Counted from the first letter of the stretch, positions 10,576 to 23,340 are shown. The stretch is DNA of 64,000 nt from Euborellia annulipes (GCA_023213315.1 JAKCPI010011664.1:1-64000); one strand, 5' to 3'. A program made the numbers and translations. The notes: generated by a model not told the origin, from the letters alone.

Positions 10576-11934
10576 CAACAGTGAGGAAGAATTTTATATT
10601 AAACCATTAGGAGCCAATTCACAAAACAAATTTTATATTAAACGTTTATATTCTTAGATCCCAATTAAATCGAGAGCAATTTCTAAATTCTACTTTATTA
10701 TCGTTTTTATATTCAAACCTGAGTTTTTCTCCTTTGCAAATTGGAAAGAGAAACAGTGAAATAGTGAAATTGCATTAACGAATTTTTTTTAAAAACATTC
10801 CATACAATTTTTTATACCGAATTTAATTTTCATTTGTAAATCCTAGCATCCCCAAAAAAATTATACGACTTATAAAGAGTAGATAAGACTGGCGCCTCCT
10901 TTTTAATATGGAGTCAGTTTATTAAACAAACATAAAACTTTATAGCTTTCTTCTTAAATAAATCCACTAATAGTCATTCCTTCATACATAAATAATAAAC
11001 ATAAGCATAAGAGAACCTGTTTGGAATTTATTGACATATAATAAGAATGAATTCATGATTCTAACAGACGCCAAACACAACAAATTCATTTCCCGGCTTG
11101 GATCCAATACTTCATTTAGTTATTCTTAAACATGAACTCAGTGCAGGTTAATTCGTGAGAATAAAAGCGTGGGCTGAATTCATGTCGGACAGTCCAATAA
11201 AACAGAATAGAACGATGGCAGTTCTGGTTGGGGTGCGGCCCTCACCGAATACTCTCCATTTGTTATTATTATTATTCATTATTCAAACTAGAATAGACAG
11301 CACGTTTATTTCAATCAACGCCAATTAGATATAAAAAAAAGAGGCGCCACTCTTCGCCACTCCTCGCTACCTTATCTCTTTTTGATTTATTACTTTACAT
11401 CAATTAAGTAATATTTTTTATATTTTAAATAGCACTAATGAGCATCTTTATAAAAGAAAGAATTGTAGATCCCGGATATCTTGAATTTGTTTCAAGCCCT
11501 TCCCGATTGCTTATCTCGTATTTTGATGAAACTTGATGAGGACATTGATACTTTTTATATAAAAAACCCTTTTAACAAATCAATAATAATTTTGCCTTTT
11601 CCCATTCAAATGATAGTTTTATACAAAAAATATATTAAACATATATGTTTACAAAATAAAAACTATTTTACATAACAAAATTAAATTATAATATAGTTTA
11701 TAAATAATTATCTGGTGAGACTTAAACACGACACACAACTTTCTCTTATCTTTGGAAATTGAAAGTTGTAGGGCCTACTGTTTAAATTGAGTCAGAATAA
11801 TTTTTGATTTTTTCAAATAAGAAGTTCATTTTTCTTCGTCTGTGATTTGATCCTCTTTTATTTCTAAATCATTCCTTTATGAAGATTATCTTCCGAAATG
11901 CCAATGAGAAGGAAGATAATCATCCTCTTCCTTC
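10576..11934. other. AT-rich stretch, no gene seen
   Basis: About 1.35 kb. The segment 11080-11260 is less AT-rich but holds no recognisable ORF, tRNA or splice-site pair. The ORF 11481-11675 has no domain. Confidence 0.45.
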
Positions 11935-12070
11935 ACAATGAGGTTTAGATAGCAAAAAGTTTAGATCTCCAAGTTTAAAATAAATTTAAACTTTCGACCG
12001 TTGGTTCTCTTTGAAACATTTTGTAAATTTAATTTGTATATTTAATTTTAATTTGAAAATATATTCGAGT
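11935..12070 (-). repeat. Second copy of the 1.2-kb-position repeat, inverted
   Basis: Minus-strand text around GAGAACCAACGGTCGAAAGT matches GAGAACCTACGGTCGAAAGT at about 1256-1275. The flanking TTTGAAACA and AATTTGTATATT blocks also match, so both sites carry the same dispersed repeat. No hammerhead is retained here. Confidence 0.55.
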
Positions 12071-13221
12071 GAAGCAAAAAAAATGCAAAGGGTATAAATT
12101 AGAGCTCGGAGAAATAGGTATATAAAATTCATTGGTTCTTAAAGGGTTAATTTGATAGTGCTATTTATTTAATTGGTTAAGACTTTTTCATCTTTTGCAA
12201 AAAGTTTTTGTTAGAAATAATACTGCCATTTAAACTAGTTATTTTTTGATTTTGTATTTTATTTATTTATTTATTTATTGTTGATTTTAGTAATTTCAGT
12301 AAAATTGACTTTTTTTCGCTAATATTCGTAATCTATTTTCTCATTGATTATCCTCATTTCGACAAATCAATTTCGTTCTATATTTTGAAATTTTTTAAAA
12401 TAATACACCAAATTATGAAATAGAGTTTCATATAAAATTGCTGCTTTCTTATCGAGGAAGTCATTAATTTCTTCATCCAGGATCCGAGTTCATTTTTTTT
12501 TCTTTAGGCTAGTCTATCAATATAAATCTAATAAATGACTATTTTTGTTATTTGAAAGTTGATCCGAAATCCACGATCGAAATTAATATCTTTAATCTCT
12601 TTAACTTTGATTAATGAATCGAATTAAATAAAATATTTAGAGGACAGATAATATATTAAGACCTAGAATTATCCTAATATCATAATTTAACGTTATTAAT
12701 TTCATCAGTTTGAATTATTTTCTGTACTTGAATAAATTTATAGTCTATATTCATGTTAAGATAAACTTGTTTTATAATAATCGAAACCCTTGAGGCGTAA
12801 GCTTTAAATAAATTAAGATAATTTTGTATAAATATCATAAATTATAGTGAAATCAAAAAAAAGATAATTGACTTGCTAAGAATTAAATAGTAAACGTTAT
12901 AAGGATATTATCAAAATAAAATCTATTTTAGTGCATTGAATTGGTTTGTACGAATGAGACTAGAATAAAAAATTCCTAGAGTGGTTTACCTTTCAAATCC
13001 TATACAACAATTTTTGTTGTTTTTTAAAAATATTTTTCGGTATCTGAGGCAATTTATTTAAATTAATTATTAGCCATTATAATTTGAATAAACTTTTGTC
13101 GTTGAACTTTTTATTTAAAAACTTAAAAAGTTGAATTTATCTTTATCAAAATTTTTAAAAACTTCAATAAAAATTTTGATTATTTCAACATTTTTTTAAA
13201 TAAAATATTTGATTTAAAAAA
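12071..13221. other. AT-rich stretch, no gene seen
   Basis: Many A/T homopolymers and a short TTTA tandem near 12260. A weak SINE-tail-like TCGGTATCTGAGGCAATTTA lies near 13037. No gene. Confidence 0.45.
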
Positions 13222-13880
13222 ATCTGGTGGACTGGCGCACAGCACACAACTTTCTCTTACCTTCGGTAATCGAAAGTTGTGTTCTGTGCTTGTCACACCA
13301 GATTTTTGTGTCTACATATATTTGTTCCCGACAGTACGGAACATATGAATTCAGATGTAAAATTTATAAGTATGGAAAAATATTTATATTTTGTTACTAT
13401 GGCAACCATTTCTCCTATCTTCCCTATGAAATACAAGAGTAAAGTGGTGTTCAGAAGATTTCAATTGCAAAATGAGAATATACTTTGAAAGAGCATCTGA
13501 AAAATAATTGATTTTTGAATTTAAAAAAAAATCGTTGACAAATTTTGAGAAAATCGAAAAAACTGAAAAAGTGCATCAGTAAAGTACTAGTAATCTTTGG
13601 GATTTTGATTAAAAGCTTATTTTTCGGTCCGGGGGTGTTTAACTTAAATATAAAATTTCAGCCTCATAGCTCAATTCCTTCATCTTAAAATTGAACACAC
13701 ACCCACCCACCCACCCATCCACCCACCCACAGACAGACCATGTCGCGAAAACCACTTTTTTGGATTAGGGGACCTCAAAACGTGAAGATCCATCAAAATC
13801 TCGACATCGAATTTTTGACATGAATCCAATACTTTCTCTCTATATATATTACAATATACATAGGTAAGAGAAAGTAAAAA
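13222..13880 (-). mobile_element. Hairpin-ended repeat, family 2, full-length (inverted)
   Basis: One end is a hairpin, ATCTGGTGGACTGG...GTCACACCAGAT, whose stem includes ACACAACTTTCTCTTACC. The other end is a smaller hairpin, ACTTTCTCTCTATATAT...AGGTAAGAGAAAGT. Between them lie ATTCGATGTCGAGATTTTG-type text (read on minus), a GACATGGTCTGTCTG block beside a (CACC)n tract at 13691-13732, and a conserved TGGCAACCATTTCTCC block. The copy at 48107-48788 is the same unit in the opposite orientation. Terminal inverted repeats and a transposase are absent. ORFs inside are not conserved and are rejected. Confidence 0.75.
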
Positions 13881-14523
13881 AATAATTTTCGAATAATTTG
13901 ATTTTTAAGTATTGTTCAATTTATCTTGGAAAAGGATAAAGATACTTTATGTGTATAACCACTACATTGTGGAAAAAGCTCTTTTGATAGTGAATTTTAT
14001 TAGATTTCAGTTAATAAATATTTTTTTTTTTTTCAGGTTTTTTCGGCATCTTAGGACATACTTATTATTATTTAGCCTTCTACAGGCACCCCGTGAAATT
14101 ACATTATTTCCTATCTCTAACTCCTCCTTCTCCTTTCGCCTTTAGCTAGTGAACTAATCCTTATTACTGGTTCCACCTTGCTCCTTTTATTCCTTTTATT
14201 CAGGATGTTTAGGACATATACTATGATGATACTTATTAATATAAGTCGATGTATTAGGGGGTCCAGGTGTAAATAAATGAATAAATTAATCTTTTACTTT
14301 GGTACTTGTTTTCAAAATTTTCAAAGCCTGGTTGAGTCACCACTAAACACAGAGCTGCCATGCTGGTTGCAGCTCTTTAGGCGATAGAATGATTGTCTAC
14401 ATTTTTCTTAAGAGGCAATTTATTTATTTTTCTAATTAAACATCATTAATCTAATTAAATTAAATTGTAATTTCTTAAATTCCTGATAATTACATAATTT
14501 TTAGCTAAAATATCTCACCTTTG
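13881..14523. other. AT-rich region with SINE-A-like pieces
   Basis: TTTTTTCGGCATCTTAGGAC (near 14039) and TTTAGGACATATAC (near 14208), followed by GGGGGTCCAGGTGTAAATAA, resemble the minus-strand 3' half of SINE family A. An 8-bp hairpin AGAGCTGC/GCAGCTCT lies at 14351-14376. No gene. Confidence 0.4.
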
Positions 14524-14585
14524 TCATTTGGGCTTCGTTCATTTAAATTGGTAGCCAATTTAATTCAATAAATTTTTTCATCCCA
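14524..14585 (-). mobile_element. SINE family B fragment
   Basis: ATTGGTAGCCAATTTAATTC followed by AATAAATTTTTT matches the body of the SINE B copy at 17705-17812. Head and tail are missing. Confidence 0.45.
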
Positions 14586-15557
14586 AACAATCTAACCTTA
14601 CTTCTTGAATCTATAGTCATTCATGTATAAAAATAAAATACATAGGTTAAAGAGTTTTCTTCTACAACTCTTTATAAGGGTAGTCTGTTTTTTAGAGGAG
14701 GTTTGTTTTTAGTCTTTGAATTTATTATCTATTTCAAAACAGCTTAATAATCACTAATAGATTTTTAATCAGCTATTATTAAAAAACAATGTTGAAAAAT
14801 CTTTCAGATAGTTATATCAAATAAAAAATAGCTTAGTTATTCAGATGTTAACCAAGATGCGAAATTGTACGTGACTCTGCCGAAAGGATCAAATTATGGC
14901 TTGACTAATTCGGTTAGAACGTCCGGTAATCTATCCTCTGGATTACTTATCCAAGGCTACTTAGCAGGTTCTTTAACCGGATAATTGAGGCTTGAATCAT
15001 TATCTAATTATCTATTTACATTGATTTTTTTTTTATATAAACCTACAATTAATCATTCAGAAACAAAATGTAATTCATTTTCATTTGGAATAATTATATC
15101 TCAAAAAATACAAAGTGTTTATTATTGGGATATCGAATTAATATTCTTTGCTCGCAGAGTTCGTCTCGTTGGGAGTTAAATGAATCCATCAAGTACAGTA
15201 TATTTGATGGATTCATTTATAAATGATTAAAAATAATTTTTAATCATATTAACTATGAATGACATACTTGAGTAATCTATTATAAATGCTTGTTATAACT
15301 AAAATCAAGAGATGTTCCAGAGGAGTTTCTCGGGAGGGGGGAGGGGAGTAATCTGGTGTGAGTGGTAATTTTTTTTTTAAACATCAGGGGGGAATACCCC
15401 TCCTTCGCTTGTATCCGCCCTTGACTAAAACACTTGTTGATAGTCAGGGCTTGTTCGATAATAATAAAAATTCAGATAGTGCTATGTATTTGTATAAGTG
15501 GTACCTATTTCTAAACTAATATTTTAAAATTCTATAACTACCTTTCTTTTATACTAT
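14586..15557. other. AT-rich stretch with a G-rich patch
   Basis: No gene recognised. At 15310-15425, G runs and a GGCGGATACAAG-like edge (minus strand) resemble the G-rich hAT-like ends elsewhere, but no paired end was found. Two copies of a GATGGATTCATTTA-like block lie near 15180-15220. Confidence 0.4.
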
Positions 15558-15786
15558 TAAATAAAAGATATTTAAAAAAAATCCGCTCTATATCTTATAG
15601 ATAATTAAATTAGTAATCAATGTATTAAAAAATAATTAATTTTTTACCGTTAATTAATTAGCTGGAATCTTCCAAATGAAATGGAATAAATCCCTTGTAT
15701 CCCTATGGGAAAAACTAACGCCATCTCTTGCCGCCTCGAGTAACTCGGTAGTGAATCGTGTTCTAACGGCTTTCGAGACGCGCACC
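15558..15786 (+). mobile_element. TTAA MITE family 1, 5'-truncated copy c
   Basis: It begins inside the element (ATTAAATAAAAGATATTT) and runs to the intact right end CGAGACGCGCACC, followed by TTAA (15787-15790). The left 160-170 bp, including the left TIR, are missing. Confidence 0.75.
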
Positions 15787-16649
15787 TTAAGAGTGGTTTA
15801 TTTTTTATTTTTTAATTAATAATACAAAAAATATTAAGCTTACTAACTACAATAAAATACAAACCGTCTTCAGGTGTTGGCGTCTTTGTATTAATATTTA
15901 ATTATTGAAAATAATTTTTGTTGTATTTTAGCTGACTCTTTCACTCCACTTTATATTATGTACAGAAAATTATATTTGCATATATATTTAGAATCCTGAC
16001 ATATAATTATAAACTAATTTCCCAGAATATACATAGTTAGTAATTCTATTTATTTAGTTCGGATTTATTAATATTTAGAAATATTCATATTCCAATTAGT
16101 TTTAGTGATTGAATTCATTAGTTGGGAGTATATATTAATTCAATCCTTAATATTTATTCTTTGTTCTATGAAATCTCTGAGAAATCTCTCACCTTATTGT
16201 AGAGGTAGGTGAATTATATTTTTTTTACTTTATAATCGTCAAAAAAAATTGACAGAGATTTTGATGCTTCTTGGCGACCTCCCTGGATCAAAATTTTTTT
16301 TTTTTTAGTGTGTTTGTGTGTGTATATGGCCGCGATTACTTAGAAACGCAAAACAGTCTAGGCTCCTACACTAAAATTGTACATCTGTATCAGCCTTTAG
16401 AGCAAATACGTAGTACTTTACCTGAAAATTTTTTTTAAGTTTTTTGAAAAAGTATAAGTTGATACAGATCTACAATTTTAGTGTGTGAAAATATCTCATT
16501 TGTAATGAGATAGTCAAGGAGGAAGACTTTCTCGATTTTTTTCCCTCCTTCATACAACCTGAATATAAAATTTTGCCCATATTTTGAATTTATTAAATAC
16601 TTGAATAATAAACACAATTAATGATCTTATTGTAAAAGATTGCAATTGA
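15787..16649. other. AT-rich stretch, no gene seen
   Basis: Poly(T) at about 16290 and a GT-rich tract at 16308-16325. CTACACTAAAATTGTACATCTGTATC (16355-16394) is partly mirrored by GATACAGATCTACAATTTTAGTGTG (16460-16486), giving an imperfect inverted repeat with no recognised identity. Confidence 0.4.
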
Positions 16650-16890
16650 AATTTATTTTTGAGAGACCCTGTCGTCATTTCTAACTTCGCCAATGAATAT
16701 AATATGCATATGACATCACCCTTGCACATGACGTCACCACTTGGACCATTTATTCCATCGGTCAGCAATAGGGACGAGACACACCTTGAGACGATGGCGT
16801 CATTTGAGAAATGCACACCATCGGTGGGGGACGTTTCGCAGAAATTAATTCTTGCCCAGATGAAATTCATGATTAGAAGGTTATGACCTA
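16650..16890. other. Less AT-rich island with a CRE-like site
   Basis: The island stands out in composition and carries TGACGTCA at 16729-16736. Overlapping ORFs exist on both strands (75 and 106 residues), but neither shows a domain and I cannot choose a coding strand. GGGGACGTTTCGCAG near 16828 superficially resembles hammerhead 3' text on the minus strand, but the CUGANGA core is missing. It may be an enhancer or a decayed repeat. Confidence 0.35.
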
Positions 16891-17704
16891 ACTCATTTAA
16901 AAATAAAAGAAAATTATTCTTTTTTTCCTGACACCTCTTCTCTAAAGGTTAAAACAACATAACAATAATGAATTCAAACAATTTGTCACACTGACTTAAT
17001 TTATTTAAAAGTTATCTAATCGTACTAAGAAATAAAGTCACCTCTAACAGTCATTCTCTATTCTCGACTTGACTTCTTATTATACTTGTTTAACAGGAAG
17101 GTCTTTTATAATGAAGACATTTCTATATTTAGCTTATTTAAAAAAAAAAAAAAAAATATTATATTAAATTAATAATTGGAAAAACACATAAATATTTATA
17201 AGATTTTTTTAAATCAAGATTATCATAAATAAATTATTATATTATTTATATATCTCACCTTTTCTTTATTTATTGTGAACAATCCATTTCTTACGGCTAT
17301 TTCCATTCTCTTGATAATATAGATCTATTTCATTTTATCAAATTAACCTAAATTCAGTAGTTTTGGGTCTTGAATTTAGTTAATTTGATGATACACAGGT
17401 CTATACTATACACTTGTAATTCTTTTTATTCATCTACGTTGTTAGCGTATTTCTCTAAAGTCATATTAGGGAAAAAAATAATCATTTTATTAATATGGAA
17501 ATTTTTTTTTTGAGGATTTGATTTACTTTGTTGATACTGGTTTATTCTGGCTGGAAGTTGAATTTTCATCAGGTGGTGAAAAAAATAAATTATAACTAGT
17601 ATTTTTATTTTTATTTATTTTTCAACAGTTGACATTTCGGCCTTGGATAAATAAATTGTCATCATTTATTCAATTTTTTTTTTTTTTAATTTTTATTTAA
17701 AGTA
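16891..17704. other. AT-rich stretch, no gene seen
   Basis: A-tract at 17140-17156. TTGACATTTCGGCC near 17628 and TTTCATCAGG near 17569 are hammerhead-like scraps without a full core. No gene. Confidence 0.4.
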
Positions 17705-17811
17705 TTTTTTTTGCATCTATGGCCATTTAGACCCCGTCCCTCATTATTTAACTTGATTGGTAGCCAATTCAAGTAAAATAAATTTTTGTCGCATGGGACG
17801 GGATGCAAACC
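17705..17811 (-). mobile_element. SINE family B, minus strand
   Basis: On the minus strand: TTTGCATCCCGTCCCATGCG (B-box side of a tRNA-like head), AAATTTATTTTACTTGAATTGG, then GGGACGGGGTCTAAATGGCC and ATAGATGCAAAA. The 5' part of the head merges into the adjoining family 2 repeat, suggesting insertion or shared breakage there. Confidence 0.6.
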
Positions 17812-18317
17812 CGCGAAATGGTCTCTCTATCTGTGTGTCTGCAAACAAAATATCTCAAGAACGAAAAGAACTAGTACATTGAAATTTTATATTGAAATTA
17901 GGCACCTCCCTGCGACGGGACACGAAACTTTTGAACAAAATAGGCCAAAGAGTACTATTACTTTACTGATGTACTTTTTCAGTTTTTTTCGATTTCCTCA
18001 AAATTCTCTCTAACTATTTTGATTAAAATTCAAAAATCAATTATTTTTTAGTTGCTCTTTCAAATGTATATTCTGATTTTGTTCTCAAAATTGTTTGAAG
18101 CACACTTTCCTCTTCTACCTCATAGGAAATATAGAAGGAATGGTTGCCATGGTAACAAAATCCATGTTTATAAATTTTACATCTTGAATTTTAATATATC
18201 GATGGAAACTAAATATATTTCAACACAAAAAAATCTGGTGTGACAAGCACAGAACACAACATTCGATTACCAAAGGTAAGAGAAATTGTGTGCTGTGCGA
18301 CCAGTCACATCAGATTT
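17812..18317 (+). mobile_element. Hairpin-ended repeat, family 2, truncated
   Basis: It begins at the CGCGAAATGGTCTCTCTATC block (internal in full copies) and runs through ACTGATGTACTTTTTCAG and GGTTGCCATGGTAACAAAAT. It ends with the large terminal hairpin CTGGTGTGACAAGCAC...GTCACATCAG. The first third is replaced by SINE B. Confidence 0.65.
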
Positions 18318-19232
18318 TTACATTTACGCATCTGGATATTTTAATCTATAAACTAAGTACCTTAAGATTTTCGGATGTCTTTGAACTTTGATCTACAATT
18401 AATTTTACACTGTGAAAATAAGCACTCAAATCCTTTGACAAAATTTATAGATTTTTAGAGTTAAAATTAATTTTACATTTTAGTAATCTATTTTCACATG
18501 TCATCTGCTTGCGTGACTTTTGTTTCCTTTCGTTTAACATAGCAGTAAGCAAAAACATTCATTCTTTGGAAATGTATTGTATTGTTGTTCATATCTTGTT
18601 TTTCTTATTGATTGAAAGAAAAAATGATTTGAAATATTGAAAGCGCTTTTACTTTTTTCTTAGAGTAGGCTATTGGAGAAATGAAATAAAATTTACGTAT
18701 TCTGTCTACTGTATTTTATTTCGCAAGATTATTGTCTCTTCTATCCTTGTAGTTGAATGTTTTCATATAATATGGAAAGAATTATAAATAAATTTTATTG
18801 AAAAATTCATAACGCCCTGCTTTCTTATATAACTTAAATTTGATTTGAAAATCAAATTTGATTTATTCAGATATTATTTTATTTTTGAGAAATTTCAACA
18901 TTTTCATCTTCTTTACATAAAGCATCAAAAATAAAAAGATGATGATTTATTTATACAGAAATAGTCTCAGAGATATTTTTGTTCTTTTTTGATAAAATGA
19001 TTAATAAGTTATTCCAAATTTTTTCCATTATACACTCATGTATTACTCATTTTATCTCCAGAAATGTATTTAGTGACTGGTTACGGAAGTGGACAAAAAG
19101 ATATAATTATAATACTCAGACAACTCTTCAATTTAATGTACCATACTTACTGATAAGATATTTAAGAGATTTTTTTTAATTTCTCTTCAGCATATAGACT
19201 TTAAATGATACTTATATTTTTATGATGCATTT
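18318..19232. other. AT-rich stretch, no gene seen
   Basis: Low complexity. The ORF 18979-19179 lacks any domain. Confidence 0.45.
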
Positions 19233-19240
19233 AATCCAGG

Positions 19241-19510
19241 CAGTGACGTCATTTCAACTTTTTCTTGGGGGGAGGGCAAACTTTTTTTTTTTACTTACAA
19301 ATGTTTTTTTTTTTTTATTTACTTACAAATAGGTACTCAAATTTGGCCAAAAGATATTTAATTTATTAATTGTTTAATTTTGTACAGTTTATATACTCGT
19401 AGATGTATTTTGAATTATTTTATTTAAAAAATTTTTTTAAAAATCCGAGCCTTTGGGGGAGGCAAATGCCCCTACTTGTCCCCCCCCCTCCCTTCTAAAT
19501 GACGCTCCTG
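19241..19510. mobile_element. hAT-like MITE with near-perfect 8-bp target duplication
   Basis: The left end CAGTGACGTCATTT matches the reverse complement of the right end (CAGGAGCGTCATTT). The flanks are AATCCAGG (19233-19240) and ATTCCAGG (19511-19518), 7 of 8 identical. The interior has G and T runs (GGGGGGAGGGCAAAC..., CCTTTGGGGGAGGCAAATGC). 270 bp, no transposase, so non-autonomous. Confidence 0.7.
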
Positions 19511-19518
19511 ATTCCAGG

Positions 19519-19985
19519 AACTTTTATTTGTACTAATAGGTATCCAATTAATTGAAATCATTTTCATAATTATATATGGTATTTTCTTTTACCTCTTATC
19601 AATCGCTTGTATCCAAAATATTTTTTTGCAAGTCACTTTCTTGAACATTTACTGAGTAGAATTCTTCATTTCCTCCCTCAAAGCTCAAAATAAGAAATTT
19701 AACCTATAAAAAAAAGATAGCCATTTTTTAATTTATTTTAACAAAAGAAAAATTAAATTCTACAATAAAGTTTTCTTTTAATGGCATCTATTAATTGTTA
19801 TTATTCGAGTAATAGAAAAGAGACTTTCGAAAGAGATTTTTCTTTTGTTAATTTTTTTCACATTGATTTAATGATTCTGAAGGGCATGGATAAATAAATT
19901 GGTTTCCTTGAATGAACATTAAAATTAACCTTTCTTTAATTACAATTATAGTTTAAAAATTTAAAAAATCAAGCTTAAAATTTAG
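19519..19985. other. AT-rich stretch, no gene seen
   Basis: No recognisable coding or structured element. Confidence 0.45.
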
Positions 19986-20340
19986 TTCATTAAATTCAGT
20001 AAAGTGGGGGGTGGGGGGAGGGCAAAGGGAAAAAAAAAACGGGCCCCGTGATCGCTTGGCCCTTTTCGCAATCCAGAAAAGAGCAAGCGAACCGAAAAAA
20101 ATTTTTGGTTTTGGGCAGGGGGGCAAATTTTTGTGTGTGCTGCGGCCGTCTTGCTCCGTTTTGGGGCAGAGGGGGGGGGGGGGTTCTGGGGTCCCTGCTT
20201 CCGGGGGAGGTTTGTTTGTGGGTCGCAGATCTGGTTTGTTTTTCGAGGGTTGTCTCCCTTTCTGATTCACGCGGGCTGGGATCTAGTTTGTCAAGGCGGG
20301 GGTTTGTTTTTTGGCTTTTCTTCCATACAGGAGATATGTT
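19986..20340. other. G-run-rich anomalous segment
   Basis: There is an abrupt rise in GC with long G runs (12 or more G near 20170), A runs and T runs. Overlapping ORFs on both strands are frame-shifted versions of the same low-complexity text and show no domain. It resembles the G-rich hAT-like interiors, but no termini are recognisable. Consensus error around homopolymers is a plausible alternative. Confidence 0.35.
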
Positions 20341-20815
20341 TTTAAAATTTGGAATTTGCGGGGGTTGAAAATTGCTTCGAATGGATTGGAAAATATGAAA
20401 TTAAATTTTTTCTCAAATCTCTTTAGAGAAATAAAAAATCTCCTTAGTTCAGTGAGAAAGGAAAAATATATTTTTTTTTGATTTGACTTTTTATTGAAAA
20501 ACTGGATAAATAATAGTTGGAAACGAATCAAAGAATAGAAATAGCTTATATTACGCTTCAATAATACCTAATATTATTTATTTTGTTGTCTTTCGAAATA
20601 CTGATCTCATCCTCATTTCATTTTCATTATAGGAATAATATCAAAAATTAAATTTTGAGTCTACGAATTCAGAGAAAATTTTCTCATTTTTCAAAAAAAA
20701 AAAATGATTTTTGTTTATTTAAGGGAAAAAATATATATAATATTATACTTTTATTGGTTGTTAAAATGACTGGTTAAAACTCAATTAAAGATATTAATTT
20801 ATTGTTAATTGGAAA

Positions 20816-20865
<50 letters not shown>

Positions 20866-21667
20866 CATAGAAAAAGATAGAAAACATTATAGAATTAGCC
20901 TAAAAGAAAGTAAAAAATGAATTATAATATAACTATTGATAATTTTGTAGGTTATGAAATATTGTATTATTTCAACAAATGGAATATAGTAATAGTGTAT
21001 TGAATATATAAATTTGAAATAAATAAAATTAATATTTTCTTGAGTTTATATTAAATCTCTAAACAATAGCGATGGGTGTTCATAATTGAAAATACTTAGG
21101 CATAACAACAATATATCTCAAGGTATAGTTGTTTGATGTCTTCATTGGCATAAATGAAAAATTTTCTTTTCAAATTAATATTACGAAAAACATTTAGTAA
21201 TAAATCATTATTGAAAAATTAAAATCCTGCATTGAAATATTGTAAAAATAATTTTATGCTTTTACATTAAAAATAAATTTTTTAGGACATCATATAATAA
21301 AATTAATTCGAATTCTCTTGAAAATGATACCTTATCCCCCTTCTACTTGTTTACATTAAAGTGTCCTTTAAAAAAATTCAATTGAACTCTTCCTCGTCCT
21401 TCATGCTTCAATGATCATTTAGTTTTAATTTAAACTTTTTTTTTAGAAGCTTACTCCTCTCTTTATTTAGACTTTAATAAGAGCTCTTACCTAAAAAAGC
21501 TTCATCAATTTGATGATATTGACATATTAGTGACTTCATTCGAATTACATCATGAAAATTAAAAATTTGAGCATTTTTATTTTTAACTTTTTTTTAAATC
21601 AATTGATAAACTACAGACATTTTTATTCGTTTCATATTAGAAGTGGAAGTTTCTAATTTTTCGCTCC
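20341..21667. other. AT-rich stretch with (TA)n
   Basis: Contains a (TA)n microsatellite at about 20818-20861 and poly(A) near 20693. No gene recognised. Confidence 0.45.
20818..20861. repeat. (TA)n microsatellite
   Basis: About 21 uninterrupted TA units. Confidence 0.9.
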
Positions 21668-21672
21668 TTTAA

Positions 21673-22089
21673 GGGAGCTACACACGTAACTGCACACTTG
21701 ACAAGCATGCCTGATCAATATTTTTGTACCAGTATGCATAAATTCCCTTGGACATCACATGGCACATGTATGCTTGTGCAAGAAATAGCTTATGCCGAAA
21801 ATTAACCTAAAACACAAATAAATATTAATATATAAATTGAAATTTTAAATGAATTAATATAAAAGCTTATTAAATAAATGTCAAATGTCAAGACGTTTAT
21901 AAAATGGAGGAGAGTTTTGCTTGCGCTTGCGAAAATATGCTTGTGCATGATTAAAATTTAATCGAACATCAAGCTGCTTGCACAATTAAAATGCTTGCCT
22001 AAAATTCCTCTGCAGACGTTACAGTTTGCTTGTACATAAAATATTGCACGTTCATGCTTGTTAAGTTTGCAGTTACGTGTGTAGCCGCC
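21673..22089. mobile_element. 417-bp TIR element with 37-bp ends
   Basis: The left end GGGAGCTACACACGTAACTG, continuing CACACTTGACAAGCATG, pairs with the right end reversed: GGCGGCTACACACGTAACTG, CAAACTTAACAAGCATG. About 33 of 37 positions agree. TTTAA flanks both sides (21668-21672 and 22090-22094). Subterminal motifs such as TGCTTGTGCA and GCTTGC repeat inside, as transposase sites often do. No transposase ORF; the superfamily is uncertain. Confidence 0.75.
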
Positions 22090-22094
22090 TTTAA

Positions 22095-22852
22095 AGGATT
22101 CGTTATTTCAAGAATATTATATTGTTATTATTTTCAAGTTACTATACGTAAAAAATATAACAGTTTATTCTTCTTCTGTCAAACTATAATTCAAATACTA
22201 ACAATATATTGAAAATTAAATAAGCAATCAAAAACAAAAATATACTTCTTTCATCAAAATGAATATTTTAATATAATTAACCTATTTTATTTAAAATGTA
22301 TTCATATGTCTGTTTAATCAATGCCATAATAGAATCTTAAGAAAACAAACCTTATTTTTCGATGTTATTGCGAAGAATCACAAGGTCCTCAATTTCTCAT
22401 TCCACTTGGGGCATTATGAATATTTACGATGTTGAGAGATGTTGCTCCTCTGAAGCTGAAGGTCGCCTCCTCGTAAATAAACTCACATTTACATTCGACT
22501 TAGGCAAATAGATGTCCAAAACGACTTATCATCTTTTATTTTCTATCCTCTCCTTTCAATGATGATGCTTCTTGCTTGCTTACCTGTCAAAAAAAACAAA
22601 TTTGACATTAAAAAAATGTTAGTATAATTATATAGGTGATATTAATTTCTTAAAAAAACAAGATATTTTACTATATTTTCTTTGAATCATCACCAAATTA
22701 AAAAAAAAATAATGTTATTGTTATCAGATTTTTGTTTATGTTGTTTATGTTTGAGTTTACTTTTTTTATTTTCTATCACTTAGTATTTTTTTTTTTAATT
22801 TCCTAAATTTATTTTAACTTTCCATTTGGAAAAAATAGTCCTCTCTAAGGGG
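22095..22852. other. AT-rich stretch, no gene seen
   Basis: The segment 22380-22560 is slightly less AT-rich, but I recognise no exon, RNA gene or repeat. Confidence 0.4.
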
Positions 22853-23117
22853 CAGTGGCGTATCTAGAAATTTATTTGGGGGAGCCTTTGGGTTTGGGGA
22901 GTATGGAATACCAACGGGGGTCCCCCTACCCCTGAAATCTTTTAAAATTGTATGTACCTAGAAGCATTTTTAGGCCACCTAAAAAATCCTGAAATATTTT
23001 AGAGTTGTGCTAAAATTCTAGATATTTTATAAATTTTTTCATTTTTATTCTTTTCACTTTTGGGATTTCGATGGGTGGGGGGGATTGCAGCCCTTTCACC
23101 CTTTGATATGCCACTTG
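22853..23117. mobile_element. hAT-like G-rich MITE
   Basis: The left end CAGTGGCGTATCTAGAAATT and right end GATATGCCACTTG form an imperfect TIR (CAGTGGCGTATC / CAAGTGGCATATC). The interior carries GGGGGTCCCCCTACCCC and a G7 run near 23079. No 8-bp duplication is evident. The end sequence is close to that of the element at 34705. Confidence 0.55.
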
Positions 23118-23274
23118 CTTCAAATAAATCATTCGAGAGGAATTTTTTCACTAAATTTTACAAATTAAAACTACTTATAAACTATTCAAACAGATCTTGG
23201 ACGATATTTTAATTTTTTGTTTGTTTGTTAGATCTATCAATCCTTTCGACAACGATTTTCTTTAGCCCTTTCGA

Positions 23275-23340
23275 AATAAAACTCGATAGGTTGATTCGGT
23301 TTTTCGATAACGTCATCATCAGTCAATGTAGCTTAAATAA
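23275..23340 (-). other. Decayed hammerhead-like motif
   Basis: On the minus strand CUGAUGA (23326-23332) is followed by U, a weak GA...UC stem and GAAAA. No convincing stem I or cleavage triplet follows. Probably a relic of the hammerhead-bearing repeats. Confidence 0.3.

Noticed and set aside
16825..16870. Hammerhead candidate at GGGGACGTTTCGCAG (minus strand)
   Set aside because: A stem II-like hairpin exists, but the CUGANGA core is absent and stem I does not pair.
20011..20561. Overlapping Gly/Arg-rich and Phe-rich ORFs
   Set aside because: They lie in a homopolymer anomaly, and frames shift into one another on both strands.
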